DNA of 64,000 nt from Arcuatula senhousia (taxonomy: Eukaryota; Mollusca; Bivalvia; Mytilida; Mytilidae), in contig OZ020305.1 in NCBI GenBank assembly GCA_963971305.1, positions 46,647,750-46,711,749 of the forward strand, read 5' to 3'. The notes under the pieces are model-generated. The model saw only the letters and a list, made by a program, of their open reading frames with translations. It made no database searches and was not told the DNA's origin. Below are positions 22,915-34,929 of this stretch, piece after piece. A program made the translations under genes and the position numbers. The stretch's first letter is position 1, and each line of letters starts with the position of its first letter.

Positions 22915-23235
22915 GATACAGATAGGTAAAGGTAAGATTTATTTAACGTTGGTGAGACACATCAGTTATGTGTACACAGTCAAACAATTAAATTAAGTTC
23001 TGAAGAGCTTTTGACTGACAGCAAGACTAACCTCCTTTTGGCTAATATGAGGCCCTTGCATGGTTGCCAGGCTTTTGTGGGAGGAAAGCCTGATAATCCA
23101 AGCTGGAAAATCAGTCAAACCCACAAGCAACAGTAGGTGCCTGGAGACCTTGACACATGTGGGGCTGGAACCCACAGAGGTGTCGGCCTGTTAGCTATAG
23201 TACAGTGCCTTAACCATTTGGCCACCAAGACAAAA
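22915..23235 (-). mobile_element. tRNA-derived SINE
   Basis: On the minus strand the element starts near 23232 with a tRNA-like head: an A-box-like TGGCCAAATGGTTAAGG and, ~50 bp on, a B-box-like GGGTTCCAGCCCC. A body with 'ggctttcctcccacaaaagcc' and a tail rich in 'ttaaataaatc' follow. The head-body arrangement is that of invertebrate tRNA SINEs. It sits in the MKI67 5' intron. Confidence 0.6.
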
Positions 23236-23589
23236 TGTTTGTAGAGAGTTAAATTTATACTAATTCTGATCAATTTCTAAAAATTGTATTCCTCAATAAA
23301 ATCTGACAAAGTAACAATAGTTTTGATGTATCTTGCACCAATACATTGCTATGAGGGTGAAAAAGGGGCCAGACCCAAAAAATAATCTTTTTAATTTGTG
23401 ATCCTTGTAAAAATCCCTGCCTTGAGTTTTCCTTGAAGGTTGGTTAACAACCTGTCCAACTTTTGATTGACACAATAATGAAAATTTACATTGTCATGAA
23501 CAAGCCAATTGGTAACAAAAACTGCAAATCGTCACAGTAGGAAAACCCAATCAGATGGATGCAGCGTGCAACGTTCGCCATTCATCAAT

Positions 23590-23690
23590 TAGTTGTTTTA
23601 AAGGTTTTAATTCATTTATATTTCTTATTCAGTTTTTAAATGTACCTTTTAAATGTGGCTTCACCATCCATTTATTTATCTTTTTCATTT
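23590..23690 (+). repeat. Dispersed repeat shared with 56172-56260
   Basis: The two loci share about 85 bases at high similarity (from tagttgttttaaaggtttta to ggcttcaccatccattta). One copy lies in the MKI67 5' intron and the other in SLC49A3 intron 3. Confidence 0.6.
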
Positions 23691-23834
23691 ATACACAAGC
23701 CACAGTGCAACATATTTTATTCATTTTTTTAAGCCAATTCAGGTAATTCATTTAACATCACTATGGACAATTTTCAACAAAATCATGCGGATATACTGAT
23801 CATAAGATGGTCTTATCAGATAATATCTGATCAT

Positions 23835-24091
23835 AAGTGTTGGGCAATCGGAAATATTTCATAATCCATCATCGGAAATGATCGGAAGATCATAATCGAT
23901 TATAAAATCGGACACCATTTTTCATGAAAATGATTAATTTACCCCCAAAATTAATGTAATTCTTTGCCGTTTTTTGTGTAAAATCACTAAAATTGAATAT
24001 TTTCCAATTAATCGATTATTGATTTTATAATCGATTAGTAGCATGGGAAGCCCATTTCGATTAGATTTTTCGATTAATCGGAACATCACTA
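23835..24091. mobile_element. hAT-type MITE, 257 bp
   Basis: Flanked by the perfect 8 bp duplication ctgatcat (23827-23834 and 24092-24099). Ends AAGTGTTGGGCAATCGG and, inverted, TAGTGATGTTCCGATTAATCG are imperfect TIRs of the TAGTGNTG type. An 8 bp TSD with such ends is typical of hAT non-autonomous elements. Confidence 0.65.
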
Positions 24092-24239
24092 CTGATCATG
24101 TGACAGCACTAGTACATTTTAATGAAAATAACAATATAAAATTATATGAAAACAGTCAGTGATTGTTTGAGAGAAAAAGGTTATAAAAGATGTTTGCAAG
24201 AAAAAATATGTGTCTGAACTGAAAAGAGAGTCAAGCTTG

Positions 24240-24870
24240 TGAGATGTTGCATGGAGAAAAGTTGGTCCATAAATGTTGAATGGAAAACGGTTATTTTTTC
24301 AGACAAAGCCAAATTGTGAGTGGGACTGATTGCATCTATTTGTCGATAAAGGGATGGAGCTTGGCTATCGGAATGCATCTCTCCAGGTGTAAATAAGAAT
24401 CTGGGTGTTATGACAGTCTTTGAATTTCGAAATTAGGCAGGACCTTCATGAAATATCCAGTAAAAATTGGTTGGGTCCAGTTAAATTTTGCATTATTTAT
24501 ATTAAATATATAGGATAAAATTAGCAAAATCGATGAAAATAGGCATTCGGTCCACCAGACTTCACTTCCTTATTGCTATGACTGTTATGATCTGAGGTTG
24601 CATAACGCTTAATGGAGTCGACACACTTTGCAGGGTGAATGGAAACAAAAAATTTGTAAAAGAACTGATGGTTTAGAAAACAATGTATGACCAGTTTTTG
24701 TAAGACATTTTTCTGATGGAGACTATTTGTTTAAGGAAGATAATGCCACAGTTCATCGATCTGGAGCTACAAAATCTTACAGATGACAACCAGATACCAT
24801 CCCTAGATTGGCCAGTCATCTCTGTCCTTGAACCCTAGTGAAAATATGTGGTTTTAGATACAAATGTTAG
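24240..24870 (+). pseudogene. Tc1/mariner transposase relic
   Basis: Translated fragments in shifting frames match the family landmarks in order: a WSINVEWKTVIFSDKAKL-like first catalytic block, a WGCITLNGVDTL-like block, then EDNATVHRS and IPRLDWPV-SVLEPSENMW. Several stops and frameshifts make it long dead. It sits in the 5' intron of MKI67. Confidence 0.7.
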
Positions 24871-25691
24871 TTCTTACCCTTTACGGCTGAAATTGAGAGT
24901 GGCAATTGTAATAGTGAAAATAATACATTTAAATGAAGTTATAGTGGCAACATGTTTTGTTCATTGAAGAGCAAGTGAAATCTTCTTTTCGGCTGGGCAA
25001 TCTTTTGCAATACATTGTACATGTAACTTGTTTCCACATGTACTGGAACATGTGCATGACTTGACTAACAGTAACAGCCAAAAGAAAACTTCCAACAACA
25101 CACTCATGCACGGACCCTGCACAGTACCCATTCAGATTTTGATGACAAATGTTTAGATATTTGGACTGAAATCAGCGTGGAATCACTATCAATACACGCT
25201 TTGTACAGATCTATTTGGGACTGTGTTCCAAGGATCGACATAAAATATTAAGATAGGACATTTTTATTCATAAACTCTTTGAAAAATGCTTTGGATGAAG
25301 ATAGATACAAGGTTAGGACTCAAGATATAACGTTTATATATAGAGAGAGAGAACAAATACACATGTAATTGGTAGAATTTGAGATAAATAGTTTTATGTT
25401 CCATTTTATTTTAAATTTATATGCAGCCTACAGGCTACACCCATATGTGTCCCGAAAAGAATGATATCCTGTAATTTCATACAACTTATTTGTAATTTAT
25501 ACATTCTTTTCATTTTAATGAATAAAATGATTAAGAAATAACGATGTTAAACGGCGACCTTGCAAAAGGAACAAAGCGTATTCAGTGATTGTGGCGTTTA
25601 CTGACATTCAATTGTTTTGTTTGCTGTAATCTTTAAGAGCGCATAGCTTATTATTATCAAAGCTCACATATACATTTGTGTATATACTTAC

Positions 25692-25800
25692 ATATCTATT
25701 TTTTAATCGAGTATTTAAAATGTTTTTATATCCATTAAAAATTATCCTCTTCTTTGAGGCCCTCTTCTTACGCTTGTGTCGCGCCAAATGAATTTCAAAG
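25692..25800 (-). other. MKI67: Possible 5' non-coding exon of MKI67
   Basis: The first coding exon begins one base before its ATG at a splice acceptor, so an upstream non-coding exon must exist. The best donor seen on the minus strand in the promoter area is gtaagtat just below 25692. Its upstream limit is a guess. Confidence 0.3.
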
Positions 25801-26046
25801 TCGACATACACATATTAATCCGCAATACAAAATAGTACTAATAACTAATGCATAAAATTTTCTCGATAATGAGATTTAATCGGAGAAACCAATTGTAACA
25901 TGGTTAAATAAATACTCTGTTGATATGGTAAATTTTATCGTTATATTGAATGCAAATAAATAATTTTAATTGAAGAGTTGTCGTAAGGATATATTGACGC
26001 CAAATTCAAATCTTTCATAAACGAATTTCTGATTGGCTTAACCAAT
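25781..26046. promoter_or_regulatory. Candidate bidirectional cell-cycle promoter
   Basis: Between the divergent MKI67 and 28-kb genes: a perfect E2F site (gcgccaaa, 25781-25788) followed by a CHR-like ttcaaa (25794-25799); a second cgccaaattcaaa cluster (about 25998-26010); and an inverted CCAAT (gattgg, 26031-26036) six bases before a forward ccaat (26042-26046). NF-Y, E2F and CHR elements are the known grammar of G2/M promoters in animals. That it works so here is inference. Confidence 0.5.
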
Positions 26047-26084
26047 TAGGTCAAGGACCATCATGCGTAGGCCACAGTTTGTTT

Positions 26085-26130
26085 TCAAAACACGACTGCT
26101 TGTGTATTAGCTTTGTACAAATTGTAAGAG
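26085..26130 (+). other. Probable 5' non-coding exon of the 28-kb gene
   Basis: A strong donor (aagag|gtaaga) ends at 26130, just downstream of the CCAAT boxes. A matching acceptor (ttttaattgaag) lies at about 28019, twelve bases before the ATG. The upstream limit is unknown. Confidence 0.4.
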
Positions 26131-28019
26131 GTAAGATTCACAATTTAATCCAATTAATTATGAAAAGGGGATTTTCTTGTCCTAATTACAACCTGAGACC
26201 GCTCTTGGTCCAATATCCATTAAATGGAAGCAGATAGAAACCGTTTGTATGCCAAAGTAAAGCTACAGAGTAACAGATACAACTTCACAGTTTGATCTGT
26301 ACCATAATTTGCATGATTGTACACTTCTTTTTGTCGTGTTTGTAACTTTGTATTACTCTTCTTGTTTATTCAATTGTGTATGTGGATATCTTTTTTTCTT
26401 TTCTTTGACATGTTAGAATCATTAACATTCATTTGTTCAGTAATTGTAGAACCGCCATTATACTATTTTTGATCAACCAATCGGATTTGTTTGGTTTTAC
26501 TACGGATTCGCATGAGTAAATTTAAAATTCACACATTAGCTATTTGGTTTTGTCATTTTTATGAAAGGTAAAGTTAAGATTTAATTAACGTCCAGGAACG
26601 TAAAATGTAACTACCATCGAGGCAAGATTGACATAGAAAAAATCCTGTAATCTGCATTTTCCTATAATGAGGGCTTATATGTTTCAGTTTGCAGAACAAA
26701 ATAAAAGCATATATTGGAACTTATAGTTATACACGTACATGAAGCAACTACCATTACGGCATTAGTTGTTTTATAATATTCCTGTATAAATTAATGTATT
26801 CATATCAGGTGTTGTTTGTTTTTTTAACCAAAAATTTTAATTTGTTTTAACCAACCATCCTGAAATTTACCTTAGGCAGGATTTGATTTCGATCTTGATG
26901 TTCTCGTCACAAGTGCAGTTTCAATAATTTCATTGTAAGCATTCTCTGCCGTGGCACCTGCTTCATAATGATTTTCGCTGTTTAAGGTTGTTTCACTTCT
27001 ATGACAGTTAAATTAAACATGAGGAAATTTTTTTTTAAATACACTTCATTAATGCTGAAGCATGAACAACAGCCCAGGTCTGAAAAAATCAATTATATTG
27101 AGTAGAATTAGAATTATTTATTGTCAAAACACAATTACAATAAATGGTTATAACACATTAATACATGTAGTTGTACATACATTCTTAAATCAAATGAAAT
27201 TAAAGACTATATATTACAGTAATAAACCTTGGGTGGTGGCAACTCAATAAAACTACAAAATGGATCATGCATTATTCCTGCATGTATATATTTAATAATG
27301 AAAGCATGAACAACAGGTCTGACAAAATCAGTTACATTGAGTACATGATATACAGGCTCGCATAATTATTATGTACATGATAAAAAGCATATACTTTATA
27401 TACTTTACAGAACCAAGCATATATTCTGTATACTGTGGATTCCTCTTACATGTATTTGCATATGAAATTTGTCAGAAATTTATGCAATAAAATGAATGAC
27501 CCTATAAAGTGAAATGTCAACTAATTAACCGAAAATACAATGAATTAATATAATTAAAATTTTGTCTAATTAGCAAATGCATTGAGTATTTACAACTTCA
27601 GGTTACACTTTTATTGTTTCCTAATGCTTGTAATAACAAATGTGACATAAAAGAAGATTTTGATTAATATCATGTTTGATAACTTAGTCAATTAGCAGGA
27701 ATTTTATACTATTCCTAAGATTTCCAATGCAATTATATAAATGAAATTTTTAAAAATTAAAATTATAAGAAATGGTTTGATGTTTAAAATCTCATTCAAT
27801 AAAGAGGGAAGTGAACTAAGAGTTAGTCCATTAAGTGAAATGCATATGTACTGCATAACAATTTAAAACTGTCCTGTTCAAATGTTTATATTCATGCAAA
27901 AACTTGTTTATTATCATGAGATATTATGAAATTTCAGCAACTTATACATCTATTAAAATATATATACATGTAAGTCTACGACCAATTAGTATTTTCATGT
28001 CAATTTCTTTTAATTGAAG
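26131..28019 (+). other. Probable first intron of the 28-kb gene
   Basis: AT-rich non-coding sequence. A short direct repeat ('gaagcatgaacaacag' near 27056 and 'aaagcatgaacaacagg' near 27302) is the only internal structure noted. A SINE-tail-like 'taaagttaagatttaattaacgtc' is at about 26572. Confidence 0.4.
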
Positions 28020-28031
28020 GGTTCTGAAAGG

Positions 28032-28069
28032 ATGAGTGGAAAAACTCCCAAGAAAAAGATGCAGAAGAG
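28032..28069 (+). CDS. 28-kb gene, coding exon 1
   Basis: ATG in context aaggATGAG; encodes MSGKTPKKKMQK and two bases of Arg. Donor gtaaca follows. Confidence 0.75.
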
Positions 28070-30949
28070 GTAACATTTAATGTTCAGTATAAAAATTGGT
28101 GGTAAACTTTGTTAGTGCTAAATAGCTTCTTAATTTTGTTGTAAATTACAACATTAGGATAAAAATGAACAGGTTTATCATGTATATTGGATAATTCAAT
28201 CCATTGAAGTGACTTACCATATGCACTGTACAATGTATATAGAATTTTAGCAGGAAATAGGTTTTCTTTAGATTTTTCTTCACTTTTGCATCGCCGCTGA
28301 TTGGAATCTTTAAACCTGATGAAAAGTTTGACATACATTTGTAGTAAATAAAATTTCACAAGAAATTGTGATCTGCATACCATATTTGGTAGACCTAATT
28401 TTGAATAATAAAAAGAAAATATTGGGCCATTGGCAAAAAATTTCAAGAAAAACCAAAGGATCTTGAAAATCTGACCATAAAAAAATCTAAAAATGTCTGG
28501 ATCAAACCTCCTTTAAGATTATTATTTTATTTTTTTAAGGTGTTTTTTATTTTTTTATTTCAGGTCTTTGGATAGTCCAAAATCACCAGGATGGATTTCT
28601 GGGAAAGATGCAGTTTTCTTGACTCCAGCGTCCACCTCTCCAAAAGCACCCAGAACCAGAAGGTACATTACTTCTGTAAAACATCATTGTGTATTCATGA
28701 ATAAAAGAAATTACATAGTACATTATGTATCAACTGTGTATGCATTTTGATTTTGAATGTTTGCATGTTAAAAGAAAATTGGGATTACAGTCTGTACAAG
28801 CTTCAATCCTACATTGTAGCTCAGAAAATCTGTTACTTCAGAAACAAAATTTATGTTTCTTTTGATTACACCCAAAGTTTGAACAATTATTTGATCAAAC
28901 CCAAGCTCAAAAATTTTGTTTAATAATTCAGACCCAAGCTTATGATGTCATATTTGTTGATTGAGTTCAAAGTTGACATGTTAGTGGAAATCTGTAAGCT
29001 TAACAAGTTTATGAACTTATGTACAACTATATATAAAAATAATTGAGCAATAAAAAAATATTAAAGGCACGTTTAACACCTGGCTAGCAATGTACACTAA
29101 CTTAATGAGGTAGGAGTTTCACATATAATCATGAGAATTTGATATATAAGTTTATCCTAATAATTGGTTAAATACATAAGAATAGTATTTTACCAATAAC
29201 ATGAATAAGGTACATTAAACTTGTTCTGAATCATGAGTATACAAACTTTTAGTGGTTAACAAATACAAAACATTATAAATGTATCATTCTTTTACATACT
29301 GCATAAGTACAAACGTGTTTAATACTTAAAAATCATAGTATGAAGAAAATAGATACAAATTACACAACAAATTTGTTTCCCTATGCTAGTTTGTAATGTA
29401 AAAGAAAATAAATATTTTATGTGGTTTAATTTTCATAATTATTTAGTTCATGTAGGTTTACAGCATAAGTGCTTGTATTGTTTTGTAAATTTATATACAT
29501 TAGTGTTGAATGAAATGTTAATCAAAAGCTTAAAGTTATTTATTTTATGATTTCAAATTCTTTTTTAGAACATCAGTTTATCAAAAGATGAAGCAAGCAT
29601 CACCTGATTTTAAAATACCCATCACTCAGCTTGTTTCACCAAAAGGAGTACAAACAAGGTCAAGGAGATCATCTATGTTTGGTGTTTACAAAAAGGGTGG
29701 AGTAAGATTAAACATTGCAGTAACTCCAAATGCTAAGAAAGTATCACCACCAACAACAGGCAATAGAAGAACATCAGTGTATCAGAAGGATAATATGAAA
29801 GAAACTAGCACCAGAACTACACGACGGACATCTATGTATCAGAAACCACAAGAAGTACCAGTATCAAAAGGACCCACAAGGAGAACTTCTCTACACCATA
29901 AGCCACAAGATGTTCCAAAGGCAAACAATAGAAGGGCCTCTGTATATAAGAGTTTACAGGATATACCAAAGCCTCCAACTAGGAGAACCAGGAAGTTGAA
30001 AACAGATAAGGCTCAGACAGTCATTAAGTCTCCTGTTATAAGTCTGGTGGATATCATTTCACCCAACAAGGCAAAGTCTGACAGTGTTCTCCTAACTCCA
30101 TCTCAGGGTAAAACAAATATCGAGAAAAGTCTTTCAGATCCAGTACAGGTCAATTTCAAAACACCAACCCATTCAGAAAACGCACCAGAAAGTACTTCCA
30201 AAGGTAGAAGGTCCACAAGAAAGATATCATCAAAGAAGAGCCCAAAACAGCCTGTTGGTAAAACCCCAAGAACTTCACAGAAAGAAGTCCCAAAAGAGGC
30301 CGAAGAGAGCAGTATGTTAATAACTTTTAAAACTCCAGCAGTATCAGTCAGAAAGTCTGCAAGAAAAAGAAAGGCAGAAGATAAAATCAGCCCACCTTCG
30401 AAGAAGTGTATTTTGGACTTGTCACCGGTAGAAAAAATTTCATTTAAAACACCCCATCAATTGGACAAGTCACCAATTCTTCTGCTTGATAGAACTCCTC
30501 TTACTGATGTATTTACCAGCACACCAAGAGAATTAGGAATTAAACCCATGAAGACACCACTTAACCCATTACTACTTACTGGAAAGAAGAGCCTCAAGAC
30601 ATCAAGATCTAGTGTTAAAAGACTTAAGAAAGTTTCAATTATTTCTGATCTCAAATCCCCTGACAGCAGCAGGAAAAGTCTTACAACAAGAAGAAGAGGA
30701 ACTCCAGCTAAGTCTAAGATTAACAATGAAAATCTTGAGGAGACAGAAATTTACACACAGAATGATGATGTTGTTAGTAATCTATCCATTCTGAGAGACA
30801 GCAAAGTGTGCATTGAACCAATCTTGTCTGACAGTAAGGTTTATCCAGAACCAGCAAATGTAACAATTGTTAGTCAGAACAATGATACAACAAGAAAGAG
30901 CCTAAATACAACATCACATTCTAGTCATGGAAGATGTACCATATTATAG
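28032..30949 (+). CDS. Unrecognised basic S/T-P-rich protein, 505 aa, divergent partner of MKI67
   Basis: Three coding exons (28032-28069, 28564-28662, 29569-30949) join in frame with canonical splice sites. I do not recognise the family. Visible features: a short basic N-terminus (MSGKTPKKKMQKR); FKIPITQLVSPKGVQTRS; five RR(T/A)S(V/M/L) boxes, three of them followed by YQK, over residues ~45-160, each an Aurora/PKA-type consensus; repeated (V/I)xFKTP motifs, one of which (EKISFKTP, about 30434) fits a PP1 RVxF docking site; and many SP/TP sites. No membrane segment or enzyme domain. Composition and TP-repeat style resemble Ki-67 next door, and the two share a promoter region. A mitotic chromatin-associated role is plausible but is inference. 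Confidence 0.82.
28564..28662 (+). CDS. 28-kb gene, coding exon 2
   Basis: Encodes SLDSPKSPGWISGKDAVFLT and an SP-rich end. Polypyrimidine tract and ttcag before, gtacat donor after; joins exons 1 and 3 in frame. Confidence 0.8.
29569..30949 (+). CDS. 28-kb gene, coding exon 3 (bulk of protein)
   Basis: 460 codons to a TAG at 30947-30949, starting ...RTSVYQKMKQASPDFKI. It contains all but the very N-terminal part, including four of the five RR(T/A)S boxes and the three xFKTP motifs. Confidence 0.88.
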
Positions 30950-32580
30950 TGACTGCCAATCTTGTAGAATTTTTATCATCAGGTGTCAATCATGCAACAG
31001 TGTAAATATTTGTTATTTATTAACTTGAGGAAATCTAAATAGGGCATTTGATAATAACATATATTTTTACTATAAAAAGAGCATGATATAACAAACATGG
31101 TTATTTATAATATCTTTTCACATTTATTGAATAAATCATGATTGTTCCATTCCAGCAAAAGCAAAATATGAATTAAGTTTCAAGGAATTGTCATTAATTC
31201 AGGGAAAATCAAACATGTACAGTATGTTTACTTTGTCAGCTGTCCAACAATTGAATGTACATGTAAATATATGTGACTATAATATGTTCATGCCTAACTC
31301 AGGAAAACTCTTTACTGTGAAGTAGGAGTCTAAATCATCAAATTAGCATTTGTTGTAAATAATTCTGTCTTGTTAGTTTCTGTTCTTTATTCTTTTCTTA
31401 TCTGTTTTCTGATTTTGTTAGTGTTTCTTTTCTTAATGATTTTTATGTACAGTTGTATATATTTTTATGAACATTTAATTGGCCCAAATTATGCTGTTTT
31501 TAAAATTTGTTTACAATTACACTTGATTCTGAATTGTTAGGGCTGTTCCCCCAAAAAAATGTATTAGGGGGTTTGGAGGCAGTATATATTTTATTTCTAT
31601 AGGTTGTAGGTATTTTGTCATATTTTATCATTATACACACTGTAGGTAAGGGAAAGAATTCTATGGGGTAGTGGGTGTTAACTACATGTAAAAGTGCCTT
31701 CAAAGCTCCCAATAAATTTTTTTTTCTGGGACTGGCCACAATAGTGAAACATGTGACAGTTTTGATATCTATTTGATACAACATGCATTAAATTGTTCAT
31801 CTTTTCCTTATTCTTTATTTATTTTAATAGTTAAAGAACTATTTTAGAATATTATCCAACCAATTTTTTGCTTGTTCAATGTTTCAATCTAAACCAACTA
31901 TATTTTGAATGCATGTCAAAGTTTTATGTTTACACTGACTTAGTTTTACAATATAGCTATTACCCAGATTCTATTTATACAAAAGCTTCAGTGCTGTACT
32001 TATTTTATGAACGGGTTAAATTAACCCTGATGTTATGTCTCATTGCAATTTGTTTGTATATACATGTACATTGTACATATTTGTTTCAGTTTTCTACTTA
32101 AAAACTGTAAAAGCATGTTAAGAATATTAATGATCAATCAGATGTATATCATATTTTTTTTTATGTGTGGAATATAAATTGAGTTTATTCATATTTTTAA
32201 AAAATATACCTGTATACAAAATTGGTAATTTAATACAACTACTGAAATATTTTATGATTTTTTTTCAATAAGTCATTTTTATATGAAAAACAATCTTAAT
32301 GAAATAGAATATAAAAAAAGCTTGTCTCTCCTAATTTTATCTGGTATACATTTTCCTATTTTTAATCAAAAGTTTTATTCTTTAAGACTAAATCTGTCTA
32401 GTTATTGTTTTATATTGATACAATTTTAACTTCATGCTTTTACATAATTTTTTTTTAATGAAATTTTGTCAGAATGATAGAGGCCAAGAGAGGGAGTAGT
32501 AATGCATGCATATATAAGTCTTTTTTAATGATTCATCATTGTTAAATGTTAAAAAGTAAACAGCACAATAAAACTTTAAA
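30950..32580 (+). other. 3' UTR and flank of the 28-kb gene
   Basis: AT-rich, no coding signal. Canonical AATAAA occurs at 31130-31135 and again at 32567-32572; either could end the transcript. Confidence 0.5.
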
Positions 32581-33986
32581 AATATATACCGGGTAGTTAA
32601 ATTTATAAGGTCATTTTCTTCGTATGTTTAAACTCAGAAAAGTATCAAAATTAATGCAAGCTTCATGGCACTGGCAAATTTTTTTTGAATCATCTACAAA
32701 AAAATCAGAATGCCTTATTTAGATTCAATGATTGCTAAGCACATCAAAAACTATCAAATATAACAATGATCAATGATGAAAAATTATAATCGACTTGTAT
32801 ACCTGGAGAGATAAATAGTGGATAGTGAGACAGGTGTAAATAAAAACAATGTGTTGGCTCTTCTAATGGCAGCTCCAAAAAAGAAGAAGTTTGTGTCATA
32901 GCTTTCCTAGTATTCATTCTTGCTGAAATATATTTTAGGTATTAAATCTTTTATTATAAACGAATTTGTTTTCTTTTCTTATGTTCATTTGTATGCATCC
33001 CTAGGAATTCCAGAGCACCCAATAAAAAATAATGAGATGTGGAATAAGTGTACGGGACACAGCTCACATAACAAGCAGTAATTTAGGAAAAACCACAATG
33101 GACAACTGCCAACAGCCTTCAACGAGGCCAGTAGGCGCTGCTCCCAGTTTTGCTATTGGCCCATGGTCTAAATAGAATGCATATGATTTGAATCCAGTCC
33201 TGAAATAGTCAAAAGATAGACCCCTTTCTTTAACAATGAACAGAAAACATCAAAAAGACAAGTAGTCGAATATTCCTGGCTTAGAATGGGCTTATATAAA
33301 ATGTGACGGGGTTAAACTAGTTAAACAAGTTCACTCTTTGTTACAGCTTCTTTTTTTATGTTGTTCCCCTTAGTATTGACTGGTTTTGTCTTTGCCCTTT
33401 TGACATTCAATGCCCCATTGGTACATCTCTGATTCTTTATATAATGTTCATTTGTCAGAATCCCATCAGTTCTTCAAGTTAAACTTTCCACCTTGTCAGA
33501 ATGTTTTGTCAACTAATCATTTCTAATGCTAGATGATTTTTAAAATGGGGGAATTTGATTGGCAGCTTAGCCATTCCATCATTGACTGCATTTTAAATTA
33601 TGTAGAATTCAAAGTAGTCCAAAACCAACAATATTTAACTTTTTTGTAGTGAAAGAAAGAACCATACAAAATACCAGAACTGTAATGAATTGTCTAGTGT
33701 TTTTCAGAATCAAATGACCAACAAAAGATTCCATTGGGTGGGAGTTGTCAGGTGACCCATGGTAATAGCATTTTCTGCGAGCTTGTCATACAGAATGAAA
33801 CCAGTGGAAAGAGAAATTTAACTAATTAAGCCCTGCCAAAACACCTGTTGGGTTGAAGTTTTCAGATGACCCCCTATAAGAGTTATGTCCATTTGGTCAA
33901 GACTATTTTGAATATAAATTATTGTAGACAGTGAAAAAGCTTTCACTAGCTTGAATTTTCCTGGTCATTAATATTAAGCATCACAA
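32581..33986. other. Intergenic, repeat-derived
   Basis: No gene. A 'tgagatgtggaataagtgta' motif at about 33032 recurs inverted at about 45575-45605 and partially at 5888, so part of this stretch belongs to a dispersed element whose limits I could not fix. Confidence 0.4.
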
Positions 33987-34592
33987 AACAAGAATATGTC
34001 CAAAAGACATAATGCCCCATCTCGCAACATTTATTTTTTTCCGCATCACTAAAGCATCAACATGATTGCTATCAAGGCACTTGTCAGTCAGAAGGAATGG
34101 GCTTTAAATTAACCATTCTTCTATAAGGGGTCATTCATGCGGAAAATATAGGTAAATGCCAACATCCGAAGCATGAATTGTTCTAAGCATCACTAGTTGC
34201 ACCTACCATACAAATATAGTTTATGTGGCACATGTTAGTAAGAAGGAATGGACTTTAACCATTCTTCTATACGTGGTCATTTTTGCGGAAAATATAGGTC
34301 ACAGACAGCATCTGAAGCATGCATTGTGCTTAGCATCACTAGGTGCACATACCATACCAATATGGTTGATGTGGCACTTGTCAGTAAGTGGGAATACACT
34401 TTTACCATTTTTCTGTACGTGATCATTCATGGGGAAAATATAGGTCACATTCAGCATCCGAAGCATGCAATGTGCTTATCGCCACTAGATGCACCTACCA
34501 TACAAAATGATTGATGTGGCATTCATCAGTAAGTGGGAATTTGGGATGGACCCGAACACTACCTGCCCCTCTACTTTCGTAGATGGGGCATA
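33987..34592 (+). mobile_element. Complete hairpin-ended tandem element (fourth family)
   Basis: Left end: hairpin atgtcc-aaaa-gacat and 'atgccccat' (34013-34020). About three 146 bp units follow, keyed by 'cactag-tgcac-taccata' (near 34188, 34333, 34480). Right end: hairpin closing with 'atggggcat' (34583-34591), the inverse of the left motif. The two ends alone form the minimal copy at 12009-12065. Confidence 0.7.
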
Positions 34593-34929
34593 AAAACTCA
34601 TTTAGGTCATGGAAGTCTGGTGCACAGGAGCTTTAAATCCCCTGTGGTTTTAGGTTTATGATCAATAGAACAGTCCTTTGTGGCAAAAAATCAGGTGAGT
34701 CATTCAGGCTTATTTCTTAACAGATAGAATGGGCTTTGCTTGCTTATGACCAATTCAGGCTCATGGCTTGCAGGAGGCTTAGGTATGTTATATGTACTGA
34801 GGATAATCGCTGAGGAGATTACATGAGCCCCCTTTTCCCCATGGAATGAAAATTAAAGTTTACTTCAGATAAAGGATTGCTTATACTTCATATTCAGCTC
34901 AGGCTCTACAAAAGTAACCTTTCTCTAAG

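Noticed and set aside
25608..25811. 67-codon minus-strand frame at the MKI67 promoter
   Set aside because: It overlaps the proposed 5' exon, but the MKI67 start with FHA similarity is further downstream, and the frame runs past the likely donor. Treated as UTR.
28084..28446. 120-codon minus-strand frame in the first coding intron of the 28-kb gene
   Set aside because: AT-rich composition, no motif, no splice context; it lies opposite intronic sequence.
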